A stretch of DNA of 64,000 nucleotides from JBBROS01 sp965213845. GTDB lineage: Bacteria; Pseudomonadota; Alphaproteobacteria; Acetobacterales; Acetobacteraceae. A program made the position numbers and the translations under genes. How positions within the stretch are numbered: position 1 is the stretch's first letter; each line of letters starts with the position of its first letter. Shown one piece after another: positions 24,148-31,945 of this stretch. The notes below the pieces were generated by a model. That model was not told where the DNA came from and did not search any database. It saw nothing but the letters and a program-made list of their open reading frames with translations. The DNA lies in assembly GCA_965213845.1 (NCBI GenBank), contig CBDCAI010000004.1:1888609-1952608 (forward strand). The letters are read 5' to 3'.

Positions 24148-24348
24148 CACCGGGGCCAAGCGGGGCGGCGTTGGACAGGATCGACGGATCGGCTTAGGGA
24201 GGTCGCCGGGGCGGGGGCGCTGATTCGCCTGGCCCGGGCCTGGTCGGAACCAGGTCCTGCTTCGAAACGGGCGGCGGTTCCATGTGGGGAAGTGGACAGA
24301 TATCGGGCCGCCGGCGCGGCAGGCCGGCACAGGCCGCGGGTGCGCTCC

Positions 24349-25158
24349 ATGTCTGAGGCGCGGGGGCCCGCCATGCCGCCGTTGGGGCAGGGCACGTGGC
24401 ATATGGGTGAGCGGGGGGCCGATCGCGCGCGGGAAGCGGATGCGCTGCGGCTCGGCATCGACCTCGGCATGACGTTGATCGACACGGCGGAGATGTATGC
24501 CGACGGTGGCGCGGAGGAGGTCGTGGCGCGGGCGATCGCCGGGCAGCGGGACCGGGTGTTCCTGGTCAGCAAGGCCTATCCGCAGAATGCCGGGCGCCGC
24601 AGCCTGCCGGCCGCCTGCGCGCGCAGCCTGAAGCGGCTCGGGACGGAGCGGATCGACCTTTACCTGTTGCATTGGCCCGGCGCCACGCCGCTTGAGGAGA
24701 CGGTGGAAGCCTTCGAGCGCCTGGTCGTGGCCGGGCAGATCGGCGCCTGGGGCGTCAGCAACTTCGACGTGGACGACATGGCGGCGCTGCCGCCGGGCTG
24801 TACTACGAACCAGGTGCTGTACAATCTCGGCAGCCGCGGGATCGAGTTCGACTTGCTGCCCTGGTGCCGTGGCCGGGGCATGCCATTGATGGCCTACTCG
24901 CCCGTCGGGCAGGCCGGCGCGCTGCTGCGCTCGCCGGCCTTGCGGGCGGTGGCCGACCGGCATGGGGCCACCCCGGCGCAGGTGGCGATCGCCTGGACGC
25001 TGCAGCCGGGCGTGGTCAGCATCCCGAAGGCGGCCGACCCGGCCCATGTCAGGGCAAACGCGGCGGCGGCCGGGCTGCGGCTGACGGCCGACGACCTCGC
25101 GACGCTGGACGCCGCCCATCCGCCGCCCCGGCGCAAGCAGCCGCTGGACATCCTGTAG
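24349..25158 (+). CDS. Aldo/keto reductase
   Basis: 269 residues from ATG 24349 (MSEARGPAMPPLGQGTWHMG); a GTG at 24292 would add 19 unlike residues. The catalytic tetrad is intact: Asp and Tyr in LIDTAEMYADG, Lys in LVSKAYPQN, His in LYLLHWPG. The cofactor end region QVAIAWTLQPGVVSIPKA fits NADPH-dependent AKRs. The next gene starts 11 bases after its stop, putting this soluble reductase at the head of the complex-I-like operon, which is not an association I know. Substrate unknown. Confidence 0.92.
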   Translation: MSEARGPAMPPLGQGTWHMGERGADRAREADALRLGIDLGMTLIDTAEMYADGGAEEVVARAIAGQRDRVFLVSKAYPQNAGRRSLPAACARSLKRLGTERIDLYLLHWPGATPLEETVEAFERLVVAGQIGAWGVSNFDVDDMAALPPGCTTNQVLYNLGSRGIEFDLLPWCRGRGMPLMAYSPVGQAGALLRSPALRAVADRHGATPAQVAIAWTLQPGVVSIPKAADPAHVRANAAAAGLRLTADDLATLDAAHPPPRRKQPLDIL

Positions 25159-25169
25159 CGGCGTTGGGC

Positions 25170-26900
25170 GTGCTCGATGTCCTGCTCGGGGTGGGTCTCG
25201 TGCTGGTGGCGCTGGGCGTCGCGGGGCGCTTCGTGCCGACGATGCATTGGAAAGCGGCGGCCGGGACGGTGCTCTGCCTGATCGGGGCGGCTGCGGCGCT
25301 GCTGGGTCCGGCGATGGGCGGGGCGGCGGGCGGGGCGGTGGGCGGGGCTGCAATGAGAGGGGCTGGGCTGAGCTTCGCGATGGATGGGGTGTCGCGGGTG
25401 TTCCTGCTTGCCTTGTTCCTGTCCGGCGCCGTGGCGGGTGGCGGCCGGATGACGGCACTCGGGGCCGCCGTCCTGGCGGTGCTGGCGGCGGACGGGGTGG
25501 GGCTGGTGCTGGCGGGCGGGGGCGCCGCACTGGGTTGCCGCGGGCGGACGGGGCTTCGGGGCCAGGGTGGGGGGCGGTGGGCCGTTGCCGCGATGCCGGT
25601 GTGCCTGCTGGTCGCGGTGGCACTGCAGTCGTGGCACGACGGCGGGTTCCAGCCGGGGTTCGCCGTGCCGCACGGGGTGGCGCCGGCTGGCCTGCGTGGT
25701 CTGGTCCTGTTGGTGTCCGGCCTGGCGGCGGCCCTGCTGTGTGGGGCCGTGCTGCCGGCCGGGGTGGGCGGATGGCTGGCGCTCTATCTGGTTGCGCGGC
25801 TGCTGCTCGGCCTGCCGGGTCCTGCCACGCCGGGGTGGTGGGGTGTGCCGGTGCTGGCGGCCGGGTGCGGGGTGGCGTTGCTCGGCGCGTGGCGCGCCGC
25901 CTGCGCTTCGGATCTGGAGGGGGCGGGTGCCGCGTCCGGGATGTCGGCGCAGGGGGTCGCGGGGGCTGGGCTCGGGGTGGCGCTGCTGGCCCGGGGCGCT
26001 GACCTGCCGGCCCTTGCCGCGCTGGGGGTAACGGGCGCCCTGGCGCAGGCGGTTCTGGCCTCGCTCTGGGGGGCGCTGCTGGTTCTGGGGGCCGGGGCGG
26101 TGCGGGGGACGGTGGGATCGACCGAGCTGGGGCGGCTCGGCGGGCTGATGCGGCGGGTGCCGGCGACGGGGCTGGCGCTGCTGCTGGGCCTGGCCTCGAT
26201 GGCGGCGGCGCCGCTTTCGGCGGGGTTCGCCGGGCTGTGGCTGGCGGTGCAGGCCGTCACGGGCGCCGGGCGCTCGGGCGGGACGCCGGTGTTGGCCGTG
26301 GCGGCTGCCGCGGCTGCGGCGCTGGGCATGGCCTGGGCGCTGGGGGCGGGGGCTGCGTTGCGCCTGGCCGGGGGGGCCCTGCTCGGCGCGCCGCGGTCCA
26401 CGCGCGGGGCTGCGGCACAGGAGCCGCGGCGGCGGGTGCGGCTCGGCATGGCGGGGCTTGGCGCGGCGGTGCTGGTGCTGGGGCTGTGGCCCTGGCCGGT
26501 GATCGCCTGGGTGCAGGCGGGGGTGCGCCTGCTGACGGGTCTGGAGGGCGGCGTCGCCGGCTGTCTGGAGGGGTGCGTCGAGGGGATGGGGCGGCCGTGG
26601 GTCGTGGCGGGCACGAACGAGGGGCCGGGCTATGCGGGGCCGGCGCTTGCGGCGTTGCTGGCGGTGGCGGTCGGTGTGGCGGGCTGGGCCGGGCGGGGTG
26701 GCGCGGTCTCCGGGCCGGCGTGGCGCGGGGGCCTGGCCGAGGAACGGCTTGGTCCCGATGGCTCGGGCGGTGGCGCTGGGTCCGTGGTGCCGGACGCGGC
26801 GTGGTGGCGGTCGTGGTTGCGGGAGCGCGACTGGGCGCGTTCGGCGCTGGTGCTGCTCGGGCTCGTTCTGGCTGCGGTGCTGGGTTGGGCAGTCCGATGA
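25170..26900 (+). CDS. HyfB/NuoL-like antiporter-type membrane subunit, degenerate
   Basis: 576 residues from GTG 25170 (TTG at 25164 is an alternative); about 14-15 hydrophobic segments, extremely Gly/Ala-rich. Homology to HyfB/HycC/NuoL is recognisable around VLASLWGALLVLGAGAVRGT, TELGRLGGLMRRVPATGLAL and APLSAGFAGLWLAVQA, which correspond to the HALFKGLLFLGAGA, RLGGLxRRMP and PPLxGFxSEW blocks. By that alignment the TM12 lysine, the histidine before it, and the TM8 lysine/histidine region (here SDLEGAGAASG) are replaced, so proton translocation by the usual residues looks impossible. Full HyfB is about 670 residues. Confidence 0.72.
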   Translation: MLDVLLGVGLVLVALGVAGRFVPTMHWKAAAGTVLCLIGAAAALLGPAMGGAAGGAVGGAAMRGAGLSFAMDGVSRVFLLALFLSGAVAGGGRMTALGAAVLAVLAADGVGLVLAGGGAALGCRGRTGLRGQGGGRWAVAAMPVCLLVAVALQSWHDGGFQPGFAVPHGVAPAGLRGLVLLVSGLAAALLCGAVLPAGVGGWLALYLVARLLLGLPGPATPGWWGVPVLAAGCGVALLGAWRAACASDLEGAGAASGMSAQGVAGAGLGVALLARGADLPALAALGVTGALAQAVLASLWGALLVLGAGAVRGTVGSTELGRLGGLMRRVPATGLALLLGLASMAAAPLSAGFAGLWLAVQAVTGAGRSGGTPVLAVAAAAAAALGMAWALGAGAALRLAGGALLGAPRSTRGAAAQEPRRRVRLGMAGLGAAVLVLGLWPWPVIAWVQAGVRLLTGLEGGVAGCLEGCVEGMGRPWVVAGTNEGPGYAGPALAALLAVAVGVAGWAGRGGAVSGPAWRGGLAEERLGPDGSGGGAGSVVPDAAWWRSWLRERDWARSALVLLGLVLAAVLGWAVR

Positions 26901-26910
26901 AGGCGGGACG

Positions 26911-27774
26911 ATGATGGCCGTACTCGCACTGCTGGTGCATGCCGCGCTGCTCGCCGTGGCCGCGCCGGTGCTGGCCGACTTCCGCGCCCGGGTGGCGGCG
27001 GGATGGCGGGGCGAGGCGCCGCCGCCGGCGGACCAGGCCTGGCGCGACCTGGTCCGGTTGTGGCGCAAGCCGGTCGTGGTGCCGCCCGGGGCATCGTTCG
27101 TCTTTTGGGGGGCGCCCGCCCTGGCGCTGGGGTCGGTGATGGCCGCGGGTCTGCTGGTGCCCAGCTTTGCGTCGGGCATGGCGACGGCCGGGGCGGCGGA
27201 TGCGGTGGTGGTGGTGGCGCTGCTCGGTTTGTCGCAGGCGGCGCCGCGGCTGGCGGCCCATGATGCGGGCTCGGCGTGGCCAGTCTTTGCCGGCAACCGC
27301 GCCATGGCCGCGTGGCTGCCGGCCGGGCCCGTGCTGATGCTGGCGGTGCTGGCGGGCGCGCTGCTGACGGGCGGGACGAACCTGGACGTGGCGGTGGCTG
27401 CGGTGCGGGATGGCGGGCCCCTGGTGCGGCTGGCGGGCGCGCTGGCCGGGCTGGCCTTGTTGGCGGTGGTGGCGCCGGGACCCGCTGCCGGCGCGGGGCC
27501 GTATGGGGGGCGGCCGGCGGCGCTGCTGTTGTTCGCGGCGCAGCTCCGGTCGGTGGTCGTGCTGTCGCTGGTGGGGGCGGTCGGGCTGCCGTCCGGCATG
27601 GCGGCGGCGGGGTCGGGCCCGGACCTCTGGGCGGTGGGGGCGGCGGTCTGGGTGGTGAAGCTGGGGGTGCTGGGTGGGGTGCCGGGCCTCGTGCCAGCTG
27701 GTCCGGCGACGGCAGCGGCGGCGCTTCTGCTGCTGATCGCGGCGGTGCTGCTGGGCGTGCAGGGGGCGGCATGA
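26911..27774 (+). CDS. NuoH/HyfC-like membrane subunit, degenerate
   Basis: 287 residues from ATG 26911 (a second ATG follows immediately). The start matches HyfC/NuoH (LVHAALLAVAAPVLADFRAR, then QAWRDLVRLWRKPVVVP, like the family QPYRDLxRLxRKxxV). The AAHDAGSAWPVFAGNRAM loop corresponds to LAGLDTGSAFGGxGASREM. The acidic loop that joins to the hydrogenase-like subunits in HyfC (IPVDxPxTHLELTMIHEAM) appears deleted, replaced by APGPAAGAGPYGGRPAALLL. Functionally it would be the membrane anchor of the small/large subunit pair. Ends in an ATGA overlap with the next gene. Confidence 0.72.
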   Translation: MMAVLALLVHAALLAVAAPVLADFRARVAAGWRGEAPPPADQAWRDLVRLWRKPVVVPPGASFVFWGAPALALGSVMAAGLLVPSFASGMATAGAADAVVVVALLGLSQAAPRLAAHDAGSAWPVFAGNRAMAAWLPAGPVLMLAVLAGALLTGGTNLDVAVAAVRDGGPLVRLAGALAGLALLAVVAPGPAAGAGPYGGRPAALLLFAAQLRSVVVLSLVGAVGLPSGMAAAGSGPDLWAVGAAVWVVKLGVLGGVPGLVPAGPATAAAALLLLIAAVLLGVQGAA

Positions 27775-29207
27775 GTGAAGGGGCGACACGTGCCGGGGCG
27801 CTGATCCGGGCCGGGGTGCCGGCGGCGTGCCGGCCCTGGCCGCGGTTCACGCTCTCTTCGGCGGACTGGTTCCTTTTGGCGCGGATGCTGCCGGATGAGC
27901 CTGGCCTGGCCTTCGTGGCGCTGTGGGCGGATGCGGGCCACGTGCATGCGCTGTTCCAGGGCGAGGTGCCGGTGGTGGTGTCGACGGCGGTCGAGGCCGG
28001 GCTCTTTGCCGCGCTCTCGCCCGCCCGGCCCGGCGCCGCGTTGTTCGAACGGGCGGTCGCGGACCTGTGGGGCCACCAGGCGGCGGACGCGGTGGACGTG
28101 CGGCCCTGGCTCGATCACGGGACCTGGCCGCTGCTGCGCCCGATGTCGGACCGGCCGGTGCCGAACGCGGCGGCCCCGGCGCAGGCGGAGCCGGACGTGC
28201 CCGAGATGATCGACGGTCCGGGCGACGCCGTGCCGTTCGGGCCGTTATCGCCGGCTGTCGGGTTGGCGGGGCCGGCGCATTGGCGGCTGACGATGGAGGG
28301 GGCGCGGGTGTGCGGCCTGGAGGCGCGGCTGGGCTATGCGCATCGAGGCGTGCTGGGCCTGATGCGGGGGAAGTCGGTGCAGGGTGCGGCGCGGCTGGCG
28401 GCGCGGATCGACGGGGCGGCGACGGTGGCGCATGCCGTGGCTTTCGCCCGGGCGGTGGAGGCCGCGTCGGGGGCCGAGGTGCCGCCGCGCGGGGCGGCGC
28501 TGCGGACCGTGCTGCTGGCGCTGGAGCGGGTGGCGGTGCGGCTGCACGACCTGCATGCGGTGGCCGCGGCGTGCGGCGCGGCGTGGCCCGCGCTGCCTGT
28601 CGCGCGGGAGCGGCTGTTGACGGCATGCGAGGCGGTGTTCGGGCATCGGCTGCTGATGGATGGGGTGCGGCCGGGAGGCGCGCCGGAGCCGGTGATGCCT
28701 GGCCTGGCGGGGCTGGACGCGGCTTTGGCGGCGGTGCCGGCGCTGGCGCGACGGTGGCCCCGGGTGGGGGTGCTGCCGGTCGGGGCGGCGATCGCATGGG
28801 CGCCGGGCGGGGTGGTGGGCCGCGCCTCGGGGCAGCCGGACGGGGTTCGGGGTGCCGTGCTGGCGGAGGGCGATCTGGCGGCGCGAATGCGGCTGACGGC
28901 GCTGGCGCTGGCGGACGACGTGGCGGTGGCGCGGGCCGGGTTGCAGGCGCTACCGGCGGGGGAGGCCGGGCTGGTGCTGTCGCATGCGGAGGCGGAGGCG
29001 GAGGGGTTGGGGGTGGCCGAGGGGCCGCAGGGGCCGGTGTGGCACTGGGTGCGGCTGGCCAACGGCGTCGTGGCAGACGCGTTCGCGGTGGCCCCGGGGT
29101 GGCTGCATTTGCCGGCGCTGGAGCGGGCCACCCCGGGGTTGGCCTGGTCCGACGTCCCGGCCGTCGCGGCGTCATTCGGGGTGGGGGTGGCGGGGATGGA
29201 CCTGTGA
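27771..29207 (+). CDS. NuoCD/HyfG-like large subunit without Ni-ligand cysteines
   Basis: 478 residues; ATG overlaps the preceding stop. Residues 1-150 resemble the NuoC-like part, and 165-478 the NuoD/hydrogenase-large-subunit part (GYAHRGVLGLMRGKSVQGAA at about 187). Where [NiFe] hydrogenases have RxCGxC, this protein has RIDGAATVAHAVAFARAVE (about 211), and no CxxC motif exists near the C-terminus, which ends SFGVGVAGMDL. It therefore cannot bind a NiFe centre and belongs with the energy-converting-hydrogenase-related (Ehr) or complex-I type. A catalytic quinone or ferredoxin reaction is not deducible. Ends in GTGA overlap with the next gene. Confidence 0.78.
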   Translation: MSEGATRAGALIRAGVPAACRPWPRFTLSSADWFLLARMLPDEPGLAFVALWADAGHVHALFQGEVPVVVSTAVEAGLFAALSPARPGAALFERAVADLWGHQAADAVDVRPWLDHGTWPLLRPMSDRPVPNAAAPAQAEPDVPEMIDGPGDAVPFGPLSPAVGLAGPAHWRLTMEGARVCGLEARLGYAHRGVLGLMRGKSVQGAARLAARIDGAATVAHAVAFARAVEAASGAEVPPRGAALRTVLLALERVAVRLHDLHAVAAACGAAWPALPVARERLLTACEAVFGHRLLMDGVRPGGAPEPVMPGLAGLDAALAAVPALARRWPRVGVLPVGAAIAWAPGGVVGRASGQPDGVRGAVLAEGDLAARMRLTALALADDVAVARAGLQALPAGEAGLVLSHAEAEAEGLGVAEGPQGPVWHWVRLANGVVADAFAVAPGWLHLPALERATPGLAWSDVPAVAASFGVGVAGMDL

Positions 29208-29686
29208 GCCTTGTGCCGGTCGATTCCGACCTGGTCGGCAGCCTGGTGGCCCGGCTGGACGCGGCGTCGCATGCGCGGCTGGGCCGCAGCCTGGCTGTGT
29301 ATGCGGCGGCAGTCGGGGATTGCGGGGGGTGCGCGCTGGAATGGGCGATGCTGCGCTCGGCCGCGTACGGGCTGCTGCCGTTCGGGCTGACGGTGCAGGA
29401 CACGCCGGTGGGGGCGGACGTGCTGCTGGTGACCGGGGCGATGACGCGGGTCCTGGTCGCGCCGGTGCAGCGGGCGCTGGCGGCCATGGCGCCGCCGTTC
29501 TGGGTGGTGGCGATCGGCGACTGCGCGCTGGATGGCGGCGTGTTCGCGGGCAGCGGGGCGGTGGCGGGGGGCGTGGGCGCGGCCGTGCCGGTGGACCTGG
29601 TGGTGCCGGGCTGCCCGCCCGCGCCGGCGACGATGCTGGCGGCGCTGCGGGCGCTGGTGGAGGCAAACGGTCCGGACGGGCGCTGA
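29204..29686 (+). CDS. NuoB/HyfI-like iron-sulfur subunit
   Basis: 160 residues from GTG 29204, which overlaps the upstream stop. The proximal [4Fe-4S] ligands are all present: GDCGGCALEW (CxxC, the group-4 hydrogenase form rather than the adjacent CC of complex I), IGDCALDGGVF and VVPGCPPAPATML. It is the one subunit of this operon whose functional residues look intact. It would carry electrons to or from the large subunit. The operon then ends; genes for HyfE, HyfF, a NuoI/HyfH ferredoxin-like subunit and maturation proteins are absent. Confidence 0.85.
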   Translation: MSLVPVDSDLVGSLVARLDAASHARLGRSLAVYAAAVGDCGGCALEWAMLRSAAYGLLPFGLTVQDTPVGADVLLVTGAMTRVLVAPVQRALAAMAPPFWVVAIGDCALDGGVFAGSGAVAGGVGAAVPVDLVVPGCPPAPATMLAALRALVEANGPDGR

Positions 29687-29739
29687 CCTGGGTTCGGCTG
29701 GGATCAATCTGTCGTTACGATCAGCGCAACGCCGTATGA

Positions 29740-29955
29740 CTGGACGCCGGCGAAGCGCACAGCAACCTCGCCAAGCACGGGGTGGACTTCACGGCGGCGG
29801 AGGACTTCGAGTGGGCGAGCGCGCTGGTGGAAGCGGATACCCGCCATCACTGCGGAGAGGTACGGCTGCGGGCGCTCGGCTTGATCGGCATTCGCGTCCC
29901 CCTGATGATCTACACCATCCGCCGCTCGACTGGGATCATCAGCTTACGGGAGCCA
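29740..29955 (+). pseudogene. brnT: brnT toxin remnant, frameshifted
   Basis: Reads LDAGEAHSNLAKHGVDFTAA, EDFEWASALVEADTR, GEVRLRALGLIG and GIISLRE, an unmistakable BrnT (RelE-like RNase toxin) sequence. The normal start (..YDWD..) is out of frame: TATGACTGG is followed by ACGCC, consistent with one lost G, and a TGA precedes the remaining frame. The C-terminal end after ISLR is lost into the BrnA region. No functional toxin can be made from a normal start. Confidence 0.75.
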
Positions 29956-30230
29956 CTGACGAGGAGGCGGCGGCGATCCAGCGGGGGATCGCGCTCGATC
30001 CGGACGCTGCCGAGTTGGACGAGTCGTTCTTCCGCAATGCGCGGCCGGCGCAGGAGGTGATGCCGCCGGCGCTGTACGAGGCGCTGATCCGGCACCGGGG
30101 TGCCGGGCGGAAGCCGGCGAAGGCGCAGGTGACGATCCGCCTGGACCGGGATGTGCTGGAGGGCTTCCGGCCGCAGGGGCCTGGCTGGCAGACGCGGGTG
30201 AACGAGATCCTCCGCAAGGCGCTGGGCTGA
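29941..30230 (+). pseudogene. brnA: brnA antitoxin remnant without a start
   Basis: The frame reads LTGATDEEAAAIQRGIALDP, DESFFRNARPAQEVMPPALY and KAQVTIRLDRDVLEGFRPQG with a WQTRVNEILRKAL ribbon-helix-helix end, clearly BrnA. The first residues and start codon are gone and the sequence abuts the truncated brnT, so a small deletion fused the two genes. An internal ATG at 30060 (AGGAGGTGATG) could start a 56-residue DNA-binding fragment. Confidence 0.75.
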
Positions 30231-30233
30231 GGG

Positions 30234-31064
30234 CTACTTGCCGCGTGCGACGATCTGCGTCGGGTTGACGAAGCGCAGCGCGATCAGCAGCCAGATCAGC
30301 GTGGTGGCCATGTAGACGACCGCCATGGCGTCGATGGACTGCACGGCGCGGACTCCGGCGGCGAAGACGGCATAATAGAGGGCGACGACCAGGGTCTGGC
30401 TGGTGGGTCCGGCGACGAGGAACGTCAGCTCGAACATCGCGATGGTGCGGACCAGCACCAGCAGCAGCGCCGCCAGGATGCCCGGCAGCAGCAGCGGCAG
30501 CAGCACGTGCAGGAACAGCCGGGGGGTGCTGGCGCCGAAGACGCGTGCCGCGGCCTCGATGCGGGGGTCGATCTGCTCGATGAAGGGGATCATGACCAGG
30601 ATGACGAAGGGCACCGTGGGCACGAGGTTGGCGACGACGACGCCGGCGAGCGAGCCCGCCAGGTGCGTCTGATACAGCACGGTGGCGAGCGGGATGCCGA
30701 AGGTGATGGGCGGCACGAGCAGCGGCAGCAGGAACAGCAGCATGACGAGGCGCTTGCCGGGGAAGTCGCGCCGGGCGAGGGCGTAGGCGGCGGGTACGCC
30801 GAGCGCGCCGGCGAGGAACACGACGAGGAACACGACCTCGAAGGTGACGATCAGGACGTCGTCGAGCTGGAACTCGGTCCAGGCGGCGGCATACCAGCGG
30901 GTGGTGTAGCCCTGCGGGAGCCAGGCACGCAGCCAGCGGGTGGCGAAGGAGCTGGTGACGACGCTGGCGATGATGCCGAACAGGTTGACGATGAAGAAGC
31001 CCACCAGCGTCCAGACGGCGGCGGCCCACAGCCGCTCCGTCAGCGTCTTGCCGCCGGCCGCCAT
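30234..31064 (-). CDS. ABC transporter permease, PotC-like
   Basis: 276 residues, six membrane segments. The binding-protein-dependent transport EAA loop is visible (EAAARVFGASTPRLFLHVLL). The ATG (31064) overlaps the stop of the partner permease. Together with the other permease, ATPase and solute-binding protein it forms a polyamine/opine/PhnW-type importer (2-aminoethylphosphonate, spermidine or putrescine class); the exact solute is unknown. It is the last gene of the operon, converging on the brnTA remnant with 3 bases between. Confidence 0.92.
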   Translation of the reverse strand: MAAGGKTLTERLWAAAVWTLVGFFIVNLFGIIASVVTSSFATRWLRAWLPQGYTTRWYAAAWTEFQLDDVLIVTFEVVFLVVFLAGALGVPAAYALARRDFPGKRLVMLLFLLPLLVPPITFGIPLATVLYQTHLAGSLAGVVVANLVPTVPFVILVMIPFIEQIDPRIEAAARVFGASTPRLFLHVLLPLLLPGILAALLLVLVRTIAMFELTFLVAGPTSQTLVVALYYAVFAAGVRAVQSIDAMAVVYMATTLIWLLIALRFVNPTQIVARGK

Positions 31065-31945
31065 CAGCCTTTCCCGCCGCTGGTCGGGCCGCGGTACAGC
31101 AGGCCGCGGGCGCCCAGCACCAGCGCCACGATCGCCAGCTCGATCACGCCCATCAGCATGGCGATGGCCGAGGCCATGGCGTAGTCGTACTCCTCGAACG
31201 CGGCCTGGTAGGCGGCGATGGAGATGACGCGGGTGGGGCCGGCCGGGGCGCCGAGCAGGACGGCGGAGGGGAAGACGGAGAAGGCCTGCACGAAGGACAG
31301 GCAGAAGGTGATCGCCAGGCCCGGGATCAGCAGCGGCAGCAGGATGTGGCGGAAGCGGCTGGCTGGCCCGGCGCCCAGGGTGGCTGCGGCCCGTTCCAGC
31401 GCCGGGTCGATGCCGGTGAGGTAGGACAGGGTCAGCAGGAAGGTGAAGGGGAAACCGGTGATGAGCAGGCTGAGGAAGACGCCCCAGTAGTTGTGGATCA
31501 GCCGGATGGGCTGGTCGACCAGGCCTGCGGCCATCAGCGTGCGGTTGAACCAGCCCTGGGGGCCCAGGTAGTTGAGCAGGCCCTCGGCCACCAGCACCGT
31601 GCCGAGCGTGATGGGCACGACGAGGATGGTGGTCAGCAGCCGCTGCCGCCGCATCAGCCGGACGCGGCAGGCGATGGGCACGGCGAGTGCCAGGTTCAGC
31701 AGCGTGACCGGAACGGCGAGCACGAGGGTGCGCTCGATGGTGTCGTAGAGGAACGGGTCGGCGAAGAAGCGGGCGTAGTTGTGCAGCACGCCGCCCTCCT
31801 TCGGCTGGAACGACAGGACCAGGCCGTAGAGAAAGGGGTAGACGAAGGTCGCGACGAGGAAGATGGCGGCGGGCAGGACGAGAAGGGTGAGGCCGTCGAT
31901 GCCGCGGGCCTGCAGGCGCTGGGCCAGGGGGGCCGGCGCCGTCAT
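31064..31945 (-). CDS. ABC transporter permease, PotB-like
   Basis: 293 residues. An N-terminal segment VLPAAIFLVATFVYPFLYGL begins the six-helix core, and the EAA loop occurs as ERAAATLGAGPASRFRHILL. The start (ATG 31945) overlaps the end of the ATPase gene by four bases and its stop shares a base with the PotC-like start, so translation is coupled across the operon. Pairs with the PotC-like permease to form the membrane channel of the importer. Confidence 0.92.
   Translation of the reverse strand: MTAPAPLAQRLQARGIDGLTLLVLPAAIFLVATFVYPFLYGLVLSFQPKEGGVLHNYARFFADPFLYDTIERTLVLAVPVTLLNLALAVPIACRVRLMRRQRLLTTILVVPITLGTVLVAEGLLNYLGPQGWFNRTLMAAGLVDQPIRLIHNYWGVFLSLLITGFPFTFLLTLSYLTGIDPALERAAATLGAGPASRFRHILLPLLIPGLAITFCLSFVQAFSVFPSAVLLGAPAGPTRVISIAAYQAAFEEYDYAMASAIAMLMGVIELAIVALVLGARGLLYRGPTSGGKG

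Noticed and set aside
25170..29686. Functional [NiFe] hydrogenase or formate hydrogenlyase.
   Set aside because: All four Ni-ligand cysteines of the large subunit are absent and no maturation or formate dehydrogenase genes are present.
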